Shown one piece after another: positions 11,641 to 22,939 of a DNA stretch of 64,000 nt. The notes under the pieces were generated by a model. The model ran no database searches and was not told the origin of the DNA. It saw only the letters and a list, made by a program, of their open reading frames with translations. Origin of the DNA: Agelas oroides (taxonomy: Eukaryota; Porifera; Demospongiae; Agelasida; Agelasidae); the NCBI GenBank assembly GCA_949130485.1, contig OX422200.1, positions 5,192,274 through 5,256,273 of the forward strand, read 5' to 3'. The first letter of the stretch is position 1. Each line of letters opens with the position of its first letter. The translations under genes were made by a program, and so were the position numbers.

Positions 11641-11899
11641 GGGGGGTGAAGTAATCATGTGTGGGTGAGTGTGTGTGTGTGTGGGGGTGAGGGAAGGGGG
11701 GTGAAGAAATCATGTAGCAATTGAGCTACAGCTGCTATAAAGTACAAGATCCCATCAGAGGAGGGCTGGGTGGATCAACATCCATTCCTCCACAGCTCTG
11801 GTAGGCTGTCTGTGCTGTTGTTCCTGAAGGAAAGAGTTGTATGTGTATAGTATTATACAAAGATGTATATAGTGCATATGTACTTATGGATATGTACAT

Positions 11900-13020
11900 G
11901 TATGTATATGTACAACATACACATTAGACCTACACATTTACACTGTGCATGTACCTCAGTGTTATCCTCAGTGTCAGGCGGTTGCTGGAAGTGTTGCTCC
12001 AGTTGATGGATGTCCTCTTCGAGAGAAGGGGGCACATTGCCAGATTGGAGGAAGATGGCATAAGCGGCTGCATAGGAGTCATTGTCTCCCAGGAGTTCTT
12101 CTTCTCGACGGAAAGGGATGTGCAGTATCAACTTCTGCCTACAATACTCCTCGTAGTTGGGACCGCTTGGATGAAGACCAGCCTGCAACTGCTCTGTCAG
12201 CACTTGACCACTACATTGGTCGTCCCACCACCCCTCAGTTCAATGAGATGACACTGCTACACTACGTTCAGCAGTTCACCATGCCCAAGCAGTTGCGTTC
12301 AAACCCATCTCGGAGGAGGAAAGCTATTGTGGTGATTGTTCGTCCCTACTTCTCTCCTGACCCCAGCGATCTTCCACTGCACGAGATCCATCGAGGCAGA
12401 GCATGATGAAGTCTCGGGATGCTCTGAACATTGGTAGCTGGAGGAGCAGATGGCAGGTTTCTTGAGCTGAGTAGTCTCTCTCACCCACACTGTTGATTAG
12501 AAGCTTCTGCACTGCCTTCAGCGAGGTGTTGTCATCCTTAAGGCTTCTCACGATGTTAGTGAATACCTCCTTCAGGGGCTGTGAGCGAGGCTCAGACTTG
12601 GTGGCATATTTGGCACAGTATTCAACAACTCTGTGCCTAGACAGACAGTACTGCATATCTAGATTGGCACGCCATGCAGACACCTGTACAGGGTTGAAAC
12701 TGTTGATGAGACCATCATTTCGTGCAGTTGACAACTCTGGCTCTGTGTCTGCTGTCACAATGGTTGTCTCAGGCTGTAATTGCTTTGGATAACCAAAACG
12801 GCACTTCTGCTGCCCATTCTGAGTACGCAGGCAGTAAGCTGCTGAGCAGCGTGTGCGAAGAACACCGACATAGAAGGCATCGATGAACTTCCGCGGTTTC
12901 AGAGGTACGACGAGCTCTCTCTCGCTCTCTTCTACGCTGCAGTCTGTCTTCTCTGTTCCGTGATGACTCGGGGACTCTTGCTGAAGAATTGCTGTACGAC
13001 TCCATTGTAGAACACGTGGC
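11900..13020 (-). pseudogene. Helitron Rep/helicase fragment with internal micro-inversion
   Basis: On the minus strand, about 12880-12370 encodes CSAAYCLRTQNGQQKCRFGY, TARNDGLINSFNPVQVSAWR, YCLSRHRVVEYCAKYATKSE and SVGERDYSAQETCHLLLQLP, ending in MLCLDGSRAVED. This is the segment between Rep and helicase of Helitron proteins. The next part of the protein, RPTTPQFNEMTLLHYVQQFT followed by VVIVRPYFSPDPS, is on the plus strand at about 12205-12368. The following part, GPNYEEYCRQKLILHIPFRR and SGNVPPSLEEDIHQLEQ, is again on the minus strand at about 12170-11960. A segment of about 200 bp (12170-12370) has therefore flipped in place. No Rep HUH motif, complete helicase or Helitron ends are present. 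Confidence 0.85.
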
Positions 13021-13156
13021 GTCTGCACTATCCTTTTTTTTATTGACTTTACTTGCGTTAAATTGGATAAGTTTAGGATATGCGGCACGACGTACGACAC
13101 ATATAAAAGAAAGTCGCCGTTAGCATCGCTAGAGGGGGGCTCGCTCACGCTCGCCC

Positions 13157-14190
13157 CGATTACATCTTCCGGTGATATCCGTTATGATAATCGGAGTTAT
13201 GCGGTTGTCGTACAACGAAAGAGCTGTGCCAGACGGCAGATTTCGGCACCATCTGTTTCAAGCTGTGTTCATGCGAACGACCTATCCTTCAAGATATGTG
13301 TATTTCAGGTGGTAAAGGGTCCACACAGCTGTCGATACCGCTGCTACTGCTCCCGTCGGTATGTGAGAACGCTGTAAAAGCTGGGTCCAGCTTCAAGCCT
13401 CTGAAATTGGTGAGATTCAAGCGCCCGTAGCGCACGAACGCAGGGTGCTATCAAGACCGGACTTGCACCAGATTAAAGATCTGTTTCTGTGCTTTCTGAA
13501 AATCCTCACATGATGGGGGTGACATCCCCCATTAGATTTGGAGCTATAAGCCCACGAAGTTAACCATGTTTTGTGGTTTTGGTGCGCAAGGGTAAATTTG
13601 TCCAATTGTATCTCCTGAACCCTACCACCTATGGACATGAGACTTGAACCGTTGGATGCAGCAAAGGTTGAAGTTTATAAGGGTATGTAAAAGTATTGTG
13701 ACATCCCCATCAGATATGGAGCTGTGAGCCCGTGAAATAAACCATTTTTCATGATTTTGATGCACACGGGTAAATGTGTGCGACTGTATCTCTTGAACCC
13801 TTCCCTCTACAGACACGAAACTTGTACCATTGTATACAGCAAAGATTGAGGTTTATAAAGACTTGTTCTAGCATAGTGACATCCCCATCGCAATTGGAGC
13901 CTTGAGTCCTTGAAGTAAACCATGTTTCATGGTTCTCTGCGCATTGGTAATTTTGTGTGACCATATCTCTTGAACCCTACAACTTAAAGACATGGAACTT
14001 GTACCGTAGGACACAGCAAAGATTGGCAGTTATAAGGATGTGTTGAAGTATCATGACATCCACATTAGATTTGGAACTGCGAGCCCATGTTTTGGTTTTG
14101 GTACGTACGCATTGGTAATTCTGTGTGACCATATCTCCCGAACCCTACAAACTGTGGACATGGAACTTGTACTGTTGGACACAGCAAGGA
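13157..14190 (+). repeat. Left arm of long inverted repeat (inner part)
   Basis: It matches the reverse complement of 15296-16500. It starts with cttccggtgatatccgttat and includes the tandem blocks of about 170-190 bp at 13600-14190, each with a gaaccct start, a cagcaaagattg-like middle and a catccccat block. Confidence 0.85.
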
Positions 14191-15008
14191 CATGCAAAAG
14201 ACTTGGCATGAACCCTAGGGAGGTGTACATTATGCCGGAATCATAATTAGTAGCCTTGAGCAAACTAGCATTATTCTTAAAACCCGGAGCATAATACGTA
14301 AAATTTAGAGCATAATAAAATGATTTTACGAAGAGGCTACATGTGCTCTTGCAAAGTCATTAGTCATTAGTTGCTGACTTGACTACAACAAGAGTTCCAC
14401 CTCAACCAACGGCAAATCCAGTGATCAACAGCTTGCATCTATGTCCACTGTGTCTGAGTTTTGCAAGTTTGTCACTTAGTCACGCAAGCCACACCTCTGA
14501 AAAATGTGTGGCTTGTGTGACTATTCGTTGCTGTGACCAACGATATTCAGATGTCTGTATCTTGCACAATTCTATTGTATATTGAAGAAAGACCAATATT
14601 TCGTGAGCATTATTTCAGTACTCTTTTAGGCATAATAAGCTAAAAATTGAGGAATTGCGGAATAGCATAATTAGACAATTTTGAGCATAGTGTACATGTG
14701 CTTAATGAGCCCAAACACTTAGGATTGTACATTTCTGAACATTTAAACTGAATGTTTACTGGAACACTTTAAACGAGATAGGTACATGCTCAAGGCTAGT
14801 GATACACTGACTTAGGCTGACCCATCTGTCACCTGACATACATTTACGTCAGCATACAAGCCTGTAATACATATCAAAACATCACGGTACTTTAAGCAAG
14901 AAACATCAATCTCTCATTGTGTATTACTACACTATTGAAATGCAATAGCTATCAATTTTGTTCTGACTGGAACTGAACAATATGCGTTCTTGGTTTCTAT
15001 GATTGGAC

Positions 15009-15165
15009 TAAGCACAATAAAGGAATTTAGATGTTATGAGGCAAAAATAGAGGAAAGTGAAACGAGCTGGGAGTCGAACCGTCTGGCTGTCGTGGCTCAG
15101 TAGTAGAGCACTGGCGGCCCAAGCTAGAGGTGACCTGGGTTCGGCTAAATTCCTTTATTGTGCTT
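15009..15165 (+). repeat. tRNA-like SINE fragment between short inverted repeats
   Basis: The sequence tggctcagtagtagagc (15093-15109) fits a Pol III A box, and tgggttcgg about 40 bp downstream resembles a degenerate B box, as in tRNA-derived SINEs. The piece is bounded by aagcacaataaaggaattta and its inverted copy (15145-15165). The cloverleaf cannot be completed, so it is not a tRNA gene. Confidence 0.45.
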
Positions 15166-15295
15166 AGTCTTTGCTGCATCCAATCATAATAAAATGCGCT
15201 CTTGTAGAAACATATTAGCTTATTAGAGTGTTCCTGAAAACAAATGCAATTCAGTGTATTGAATGCATGAATGTTCAGAGGCATACTACAAATAC

Positions 15296-16500
15296 AAATT
15301 GCTTGCTGTGTCCTACGGTACAAGTTCCATGTCTTTAAGTTGTAGGGTTCAAGAGATATGGTCACACAAAATTACCAATGCGCAGAGAACCATGAAACAT
15401 GGTTTACTTCAAGGACTCACAGCTCCAATTGCGATGGGGATGTCACTATGCTTGAACAAGTCTTTATAAACCTCAATCTTTGCTGTATACAATGGTACAA
15501 GTTTCGTGTCTGTAGAGGGAAGGGTTCAAGAGATACAGTCACACACATTTACCCGTGTGCATCAAAATCATGAAAAATGGTTTATTTCACGGGCTCACAG
15601 CTCCATATCTGATGCGGATGTCACAATACTTTTACATACCCTTATAAACTTCAATCTTTGCTGCATCCAACGGTTCAAGTCTCATGTCCATAGGTGGTAG
15701 GGTTCAGGAGATACAATTGGACAAATTTACCCTTGCGCACCAAAACCACAAAACATGGTTAACTTCGTGGGCTTATAGCTCCAAATCTAATGGGGATGTC
15801 ACCCCCATCATGTGAGGATTTTCAGAAAGCACAGAAACAGATCTTTAATCTGGTGCAAGTCCGGTCTTGATAGCACCCTGCGTTCATGTGCTACGGGCGC
15901 TTAAATCTCACCAATTTCAGAGGCTTGAAGCTGGACCCGGCTTTTACAGCGTTCTCACATACCGACGGGAGCAGTAGCAGCGGTATCGACAGCTGTGTGG
16001 ACCCTTTACCACCTGAAATACACATAGAGGGGTGCCAGGGGAAGGCTTGTCCGTCCTGCATGTAGTCTGTCCCCTGGTTATCCCAAGAGGGGTGCCAGGG
16101 GAAGACTCCTGTCTGTCTTTCACCACCAAGTGTTTCATTTGTTTTCTGGTACCCTGACATCACACTGTCTCTTTTTTAATTCACCTGCGCTGTTTCACTA
16201 CTTTCCCTTTGTTCCTAACATATTCCATGCTGTTATTTTTTTGGTTGTACACATATAGTTCGAGAATTTCCAGTTTATCCCTTTCGTATTATAGACTGTC
16301 TCATAAGCCTGTTTAGGCTGGTTGCTTTTGTGCAAGTGACATTAAAAATTTTGATTGATTGATTGATATCTTGAAGGATAGGTCGTTCGCATGAACACAG
16401 CTTGAAACAGATGGTGCTGAAATCTGCCGTCTGGCACAGCTCTTTCGTTGTACCACAACCGCATAACTCCGATTATCATAACGGATATCACCGGAAGATG
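15296..16500 (-). repeat. Right arm of long inverted repeat
   Basis: Reverse complement of 13157-14190, interrupted by 343 bp of LINE-derived sequence at 16025-16367. The uninterrupted junction is visible in the left arm (tatgtgtatttcaggtgg). Confidence 0.85.
16025..16367 (+). mobile_element. 5'-truncated LINE 3' end
   Basis: The left arm of the enclosing inverted repeat lacks these bases, which shows the exact insertion. The piece ends in attttgattgattgattgat, the short-repeat tail typical of CR1/Rex-like non-LTR elements. It begins with two copies of agaggggtgccaggggaag. No RT coding remains. Confidence 0.7.
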
Positions 16501-16934
16501 TAATGTACGTATACAAAATCCGTATACTTGCACTACCTCCTCTGGGTTGAAATAGCCTCATACCCAGGCTCCTCCCGATGTAGAAAAAGGAGGAGCCTGG
16601 GTACGAGGTAGTCTCGTGCCCAGACCCTCCCCGCACGTGCGAGAAAGAGGATCTGGTACATGGTGTTCTGAGCGACTTTTCTTGTCACAGCTCCCCGATC
16701 TGAGAGCTCAAATCAGATTGCAGAACGCATAATTATAATGCGATGACGTTGAAATCGAGCACGAGATCCAGCATGCATGCAGTGCACGGGGAATGCCATT
16801 CTTTACACCGTTCGACCCCGCCCCATGTGACAAGAAAAGTGGTTGTAAGCACAAGTAGAAGGTACCCAAATGATGTAATGGTGATGTAATAATGTGTATA
16901 TGTATGTGTGTATATATGTGTGTATATGCAATTA

Positions 16935-17430
16935 TGGTGACAGTATGACAGTGTGACAGCATGACAGTGTGACAGCATGACAGTGTGACAGCATGACAGT
17001 AGGACAGTGTGACAGCATGACAGTAGGACAGTGTGACAGCATGACAGTGTGACAGTGCGACAGCATGACAGTGTAACAGTGTGACAGCATGACAGTGTGA
17101 CAGCATGACAGTGTGACAGCATGACAGCGTGACAGTGTGACAGTGTGACAGTGCGACAGTGCGACAGCATGACAGTGTGACAGTGTGACAGCATGACAGT
17201 GTGACAGTGTGACAGTGTGACAGTGTGACAGCATGACAGTTTGACAGTGTGACAGTGACAGTATGACAGTAGGACAGTGTGACAGCATGACAGTGTGACA
17301 GTGTGACAGCATGACAGTGTGACAGTTTGACAGTGTGACAGTGACAGTATGACAGTGTGACAGTGCGACAGTATGACAGTGTGACAGTGTAGCTATACAG
17401 TAGGACAGTTTGACAGTAAGACAAAAGATT
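16935..17430 (+). repeat. GTGACA(GC/GT) minisatellite
   Basis: About 60 tandem 8-9 base units (gtgacagt, gtgacagc, atgacagt) fill this interval. The unit length lets all minus-strand frames stay open as Cys/His/Thr/Ser repeats, which are not genes. Confidence 0.95.
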
Positions 17431-17700
17431 TTTAAACAAAAGAATTGAACATTGTTCATTGTTAGTACTGAAAGTATGCCATCAGCTAAATGACAGTAGA
17501 CCAGTAGTATTGTTTGTGAATCTAAACAGAAGTCAGAAGATGAAGAGTCTCACCAGGAACTTAGCACTTGTTTTGCTGGTTGCTACATTGCCTCTCTGTT
17601 GGCTCCATTCCTGCAATGCCACTCGCCTTCCCCTTCAATGGTGCACCAAGATCATAGAGTTGTGTGATGGATTTGATGTTGCACACCCGACTCCACCAAC

Positions 17701-19793
17701 CGTAAACAGAATGCACTATGTACATTCACTTCAAGGAAATGTATTTCTTTGGGAAACAACAACATATCACTTCATGCTACTGGCTGGTGTAATGGAGGAC
17801 ATGGTGAACGATCTGAACCACGCAAAATTTATGGAAGTGATGGTGTCTGTCTACTAGTTGGTCGAGTGTATAGATGCTTAATGGGACATGAGGTTGTAGG
17901 ATATCATCCAGGAATTCTTGAACAAATTCCGACATGTTTCATTCCCTTTAAATTGTGGCACATCACCGGTTTCACCAGAGAGTTGATTGATTTTACTGTT
18001 GCTTTAATCACAGCTGGAATGAGTGTTAGTGGGGTGCGTACCATCCTGCATAGAAGACAAGTATCACTATACTACAATCGAAAGGAGGAATTTGAAGAAG
18101 TACTAGCCTCATTAAAAGAAGATTGTGGCACTCCACCTGAAACATTTCCTACTCTGGATACTTGGAAGAGCTGTTTTTCAACTTTTCTTCCATCTATTCA
18201 TGCTTTGTCCAGTTCTTTTCTAGCAGACTTTTGGAAGAAAGATAAAGTCTACGCTCAATGCATGCGGAATACAACCATAGATGAGAAGGAACCATGGCTA
18301 AGTCTGGACCACACCTTTGCATCGACAAGTAAGATGACATTGTAAAATTAGTCACATGCACAGTTTAAGGGTTAATGCACACACCACTACCACATTCAGG
18401 ACATGGAAGACAAAGGTTTGAGTTTGTGGATGATGAAACATTCCAGGTCGAAGAATGTGAATTGGATTCTTTATCTGATAATGACGATCAAAATGAGCAC
18501 CAGCCAGTTTCTGTTGCTGCCCTGAAAAAGATACTTATGCTGGCTCTGGCATGGTTCTTTTTACACAAATCGATGACCAATATGAGTGAAACAGCTTACA
18601 TTCGCCTGGATCAGATTCCGTTTATGCTGTCTTCATCAGCCGATCTATTCAATCCCATCATGTTTATGCCAAGTGATGAGCAGAAGACTCACGAAGAACG
18701 TCTTGATAAACTACTGAAATCATGGCAGTATTTGAGGCAAAAAGTTCCTCCTGATGGAAACTGCCTATTTCACTCAGTGGCATACAACATAAAAATGCAA
18801 TTGGAAAGAGGAAATTCCGAACTGGAACAAATTGTATCAAAGATTGGCATCAATGTTCAGGAATCACTGGCACAAATTGCAAGTGGTTTGAGGAAATGTG
18901 TGGTAAAGGAATGGCTTGGGGAACAGTCGCAGTCTTACCAAGTATTTATGAGTGAAGGCCAGTTACAATCTCAAGCAGAGGAGTTTTTGCAAGATGGTGC
19001 CTACTCTTTAGATATTGGTGACTTGGTAATAGCAGCACTAAGCAACATGCTGCAAACTCCACTTATTCTCTTCACATCCAGACCAAACCAACCTCTCCAC
19101 ATACAATACCCAACCCATTCTCCAATGCTGAACCCAAATCCTATATGTTTGGCTTATCTTCAATTCGGGCCAGGCCATTATGATGCTGTTGCACCAAGTA
19201 GTGTTGAACAGGAAAAAGACATCATCTTTCCTGCAGCTGCCCCTCCCACAACCCATTGTAGCTGTGCACAGAAAAGTACAAAAAGTGATGCGTGTTCCTT
19301 CTCCCTGACACAGAACACTTGTAGGTGCCCATGTTACAATTCCAAGCACCCTTGCACAGAGTACTGCAAGTGCAAGGGTTGTACCAACACCTTTGGAGTT
19401 AAACCTGCTGCTAAAGCTTCAAAGACAGGTCAAAAACGTAAACGCCCAGCTCATGAAAGCCAGTGTGTACCACTACAAGGCAAAAGAACTGTTAAATTCA
19501 TGGAAGCCATTGGTGAACCAGTGTCAATTGGAGGGTTTAGCAAGATGGAGTACCTAGTAATCGCCAGCATTGTTCAAAGCCTAATGTCAGACGACTGGGA
19601 TTGGGAACAAGTTCGTAATGTTAATGTTGGTGATGTATCGACCATGTACCACTACATTCTTGAGCTAGTACAAACCCTCCAACTAGATCTGGCATTGTTT
19701 GACCGAAAGCAAGACAGCATTGAAAAACTGTTGCAAAGGACTATATTTAAATGGGACATATTTCGTCAACAGAACATGGTTATTAAGATTTAA
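17701..19793 (+). CDS. Transposon-type protein: CxC/transposase start fused to OTU and CXC domains
   Basis: The first exon (about 17701-18328) encodes ISLHATGWCNGGHGERSEPR, LLVGRVYRCLMGHEVVGYHP, FIPFKLWHITGFTRELIDF and WLSLDHTFAS. These blocks resemble the DNA-binding and first catalytic region of large transposases in basal animals, with the Asp of LDHTF as the likely first acidic residue. A short intron (18329-18390, gtaag...ttcag) restores phase to RHGRQRFEFVDDE. The second exon (18391-19793) encodes an OTU cysteine protease: VPPDGNCLFHSVAYN with the catalytic Cys, and GPGHYDAVAP with the His. It then has a tesmin/TSO1-like CXC block, CRCPCYNSKHPCTEYC. The remaining acidic residues of a transposase are missing, so it looks internally deleted. 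The true 5' end is unresolved, because 17539-17700 is in another frame. Confidence 0.65.
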
Positions 19794-20439
19794 AAAGATG
19801 AACTTCACGGTCATACATCAGACCCATTCTATTTCATTCCATCTTGTGTTCTTTGGCATTTATATTAACCTTTTCAGCTTTGATGAATCTTTAACACTAC
19901 AAGGTATAGAGATGTAGAAATGTTTAATTAAGAGAGTTTTGCGTAGTTAATTAAGTGATCAAAAAGAGTGTGGATACACAACACAACCATGTATAGTAAC
20001 AAGAGAAGCTGTAATGGTATTAACTCAACGAAATGCATGCTGTTCAAGTAACAAGTAAAAAATTATTTAAGGTAGGACAACCTTGAATCGCGAATCGGGC
20101 CGATTCCGGATCCGCTCATGAATAATTAATAATCGGGTGCCATAACCGGGCGCGATTGAAATTCATTGGCTTGTTTACACTTTCCCATGGCGGCAACCGG
20201 AATCAACAAGGGGGCATGTCCCTTTGATGTGGCCTGCGGGCCTTTGTAGTGGTCTGGCGGCACTTTCATGTGGCTGGGCGGAACTTTGAAGAAATCCTAA
20301 ACTGTGAAAGGTGCTAAACTGTACATGTGATTAAATTGTACATGTTCTGTGATTATGTAATTTCTCTAGGCAGGTTGCATGTGTCTGTAATGGTTTGCAA
20401 TTGAAGTAGGTGAGTTTTATGTGATTGTATACCTGACTC

Positions 20440-21040
20440 CTCAGGGACAGTGGATGGTCAGGTAGCTTCTGAATTTGGGGTGCGTAATGGATTGAGGCAA
20501 GGGTGTGTGCTTGCTCTAACGCTTTTCAACCTTTACGTCAATTTGGAGAGATTGGACAGTGGAGAGAGAGATGCATGGAGTTTGGAGTTAGTGTCTTGTA
20601 CAAGTGTGGTGGAAAGTTGGTGGGAGAGAGAACGAGAAGGCCTTTCATTGCTAGAGTCTCCAAGTTACAATTTGCTGATGATTTAGCTGCAGTTGGCACG
20701 AGTAGGGAGAGTATGGAGAGTGCAGCACATATACTGGATGATCTTCTGAAGGAGTGGGGACTGACCTTGAGTATTGTGAGACCAAGTTACTTGTGGCAGG
20801 TGATACAGATGCTGATGATATGAGACCACAGAGATTGGATGGCGGTGAAGTGGAGTGTGTGACGGAGTTTAAGTACTTGGGGTCCATTGTTGAAGCCAAA
20901 GGAGGGATAACACAGGAGGTGGGAGAGAGGATTGCTAAAGCGAGTAAAGCCTTTGGTGCACTATGGGAGCCGGTTTCAGGGACAGCAACCTGTCTCTGAA
21001 GACCAAGAGAAAGGTGTACAAGGCTGTAGTTCTCAGATGT
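20440..21040 (+). pseudogene. LINE reverse transcriptase remnant
   Basis: In two frames this reads SEFGVRNGLRQGCVLALTLF, then FIARVSKLQFADDLAAVGTS, ESMESAAHILDDLLKEWGLT and, after another shift, VTEFKYLGSIVEAKGGITQE plus IAKASKAFGALW. The RQGC and FADD blocks identify a non-LTR reverse transcriptase. The frames break near 20580 and 20780. The following bases to about 21060 keep the start of the thumb (LKTKRKVYKAVVL). There is no endonuclease domain, so it is a 5'-truncated dead copy. Confidence 0.85.
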
Positions 21041-21996
21041 GGTAGGCAGAGACTTTGTCCATGAATTTGGGAGCAGAGGAAACCTGATAGTTCCATGTTG
21101 TACAGACTTGCAGACAGCTACACAGGCACTCCGCAGTGCATCAACCCTGTCTGGCATGAGTACAGTGGGAAAGTGAGTCCTAGCAAGAGATGAAGAAGGT
21201 CTGATGACATCTGTTGCACCAAGAAGAGCAAGATGAGGTTGCGCAGGCTGTGAATTTTGAGATCAAGCAGCAAGCTACCAGCCTGGCTGAAGTGCAGTTA
21301 ACACTAGTGCAGCAGATCTGTACTACATGGATGCAGCTGAAGACTGCAGGTGAGAAGATGACAGCAAGTGCATAGACAAATCAATCTTCATAGAGAACTA
21401 GAGCTGTCTGAGCACTTACGGATTTCTGTCTGTATACTAGGTATGTTATCTATCAGAATATTTGCTGTTATTTTCTTCATATCTGTACTTCTGCAAACAA
21501 CTTTTGCAAGACCGAAATCAACACTACAATCACTTTACAAGTCTATGAAGTTTCTTTACTGTCTGCAAATAAATATTTTTGGGGCTCTTTTGCATAGAGA
21601 GAAAGGAAAAAGTGTGGCCGTATAGGTGAAGTGGTATAGTCTGAACTGGGCATATGTACATGCATGTAAATTTGTTTATGCACACACTTAGACATTTATA
21701 AAACAGCACCACAAGTCTATGAAGTTTCAGAAACAGCACCACAATTTGGGTTGTGAAAAGTGGCTTGTCCTAGCTACAGTGTGAAATTCATTTGTTCAAG
21801 TTATGCACTGAACAATTTTTACAAGTTACAAAGTCAGAATCTAGTTTGATGTAATTGTTATTGATGTACATATTACCATGAATTTACGCAGTATATAGTG
21901 ATGAAACTTTATGCATTCAATTTACAAACTGCATAATTATATTATTATAAACATTACACTACAGTGGTGATTAACTATTAATTGTTGAGAAATAAA

Positions 21997-22284
21997 TTAA
22001 GTGGCATATTGACACATTCCAATAATGATTCCAATGTCGATGATATTAGGTGTAGCTCTTTTTCCTCTCTCTATCATTCTTAGTAGCTCACATCCCTTAT
22101 CAAACTCCTCCAGCATGGCTCTAAGCACAAGGTCCATGCTGTAATCCTGTGTAGAGAGTCGTGCACTGACTAGCTGGGAAATGCATGGAAGAGAGGACAG
22201 TGGTGGAAGTCTGCTTAAATGGATCAGGGAAGCTGTTGGTGGTATAGGATCAACACAGATGTTGTGATGACACTTCACTTTCAA
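21997..22284 (-). CDS. Unidentified 3' terminal exon
   Basis: The acceptor ttctcag lies immediately before 22284 and the frame stays open for 95 codons to a TAA. The product contains HHNICVDPIPPTASLIHLSR, LSSLPCISQLVSARLS and LVLRAMLEEFDKGCELLRMI, with normal amino-acid composition and no repeats. I do not recognise a family. No upstream exon was found in the satellite-rich DNA that follows on this strand, so it may be an isolated exon or a chance frame. Confidence 0.35.
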   Translation of the reverse strand: MKVKCHHNICVDPIPPTASLIHLSRLPPLSSLPCISQLVSARLSTQDYSMDLVLRAMLEEFDKGCELLRMIERGKRATPNIIDIGIIIGMCQYAT

Positions 22285-22689
22285 CTGAGAAAGTAAGTTA
22301 CTTATTAATCAAGAAAAACATTACAAACAAAGAACATCAAAATATAAATGTATACAGTTATCTTGTTGTAGCATTCAACCCCCCATTTTTGTTGGATTCA
22401 GTGGCTGGGAAAGAGGCTATTTATCTTGAAGCAGTTTCTGACAACTATCCATAGGGTTGAAAAGGTTTCAGTGTATTGCAAATGCTTTTTGCAGGCTGTG
22501 AGCTACCATACCAGAAGTAGCATGGGGAAAATCTCCGTAATGTGGCTCTGTTCAACTTGTAGTGATTAAGATAGTTGATATAAATGTTGTTGCTAGTATC
22601 TATTGATATAAATCATTGCTTGTTAACTTAGTCTTGATGCAGAATAAATTCTTTTGAAGCAGGTTGCAAACAGGGTCCAGGCACAAGAT

Positions 22690-22930
22690 TAGATCACCCC
22701 ATGACATCGAATACTGATCCACACTTTACTTCGAAGTAACGTGTCTAGGGGGCAACTTATTTCGAAGCAAGTTGCCCCCTGGACACTTTACTGTCCTCTT
22801 ACAAGGGGACAATCTACTTCAAGGGGGGACACTTTACTTTGAAGTAAAATGTCCAGGGGACAACTTGCTTCAAAGTAACTTGCCCAGGGGACACTTTATT
22901 TCGGGGGTGGGGGGGCAACTTACTTCGTGA
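22690..22930 (+). repeat. Imperfect repeats with acttgcttcgaagtaa-type units
   Basis: Units such as acttacttcgaagtaacgtg, cttatttcgaagcaagttgc and ctttactttgaagtaaaatg alternate in both orientations with g/c runs. They form short hairpins. Confidence 0.7.
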
Positions 22931-22939
22931 CAGGCCTCG

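Larger units (their letters stand above)
11484..16543. mobile_element. Long-terminal-inverted-repeat element with nested insertions
   Basis: The outer ends ggaggtagtgcaagtatacg (11485) and its reverse complement (ending 16541) continue into long arms. The left arm runs 11484-11517 plus 13157 to about 14190, and the right arm runs 15296-16543. The left arm is interrupted at 11518-13156 by a segment with Helitron coding remains, and the right arm at 16025-16367 by a LINE tail. Flanks tgtgggttg and tctgggttg form an imperfect 9 bp direct repeat, suggesting a MULE-like insertion. The inner arms include tandem units of about 180 bp with the repeated phrase gaaccct...acatgga. The middle (14190-15296) has no transposase, so it is non-autonomous. 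Confidence 0.75.

Noticed and set aside
16708..17459. Minus-strand frames up to 243 codons made of CHTVTLS repeats
   Set aside because: They are translations of the GTGACA minisatellite, with no non-repeat domain.
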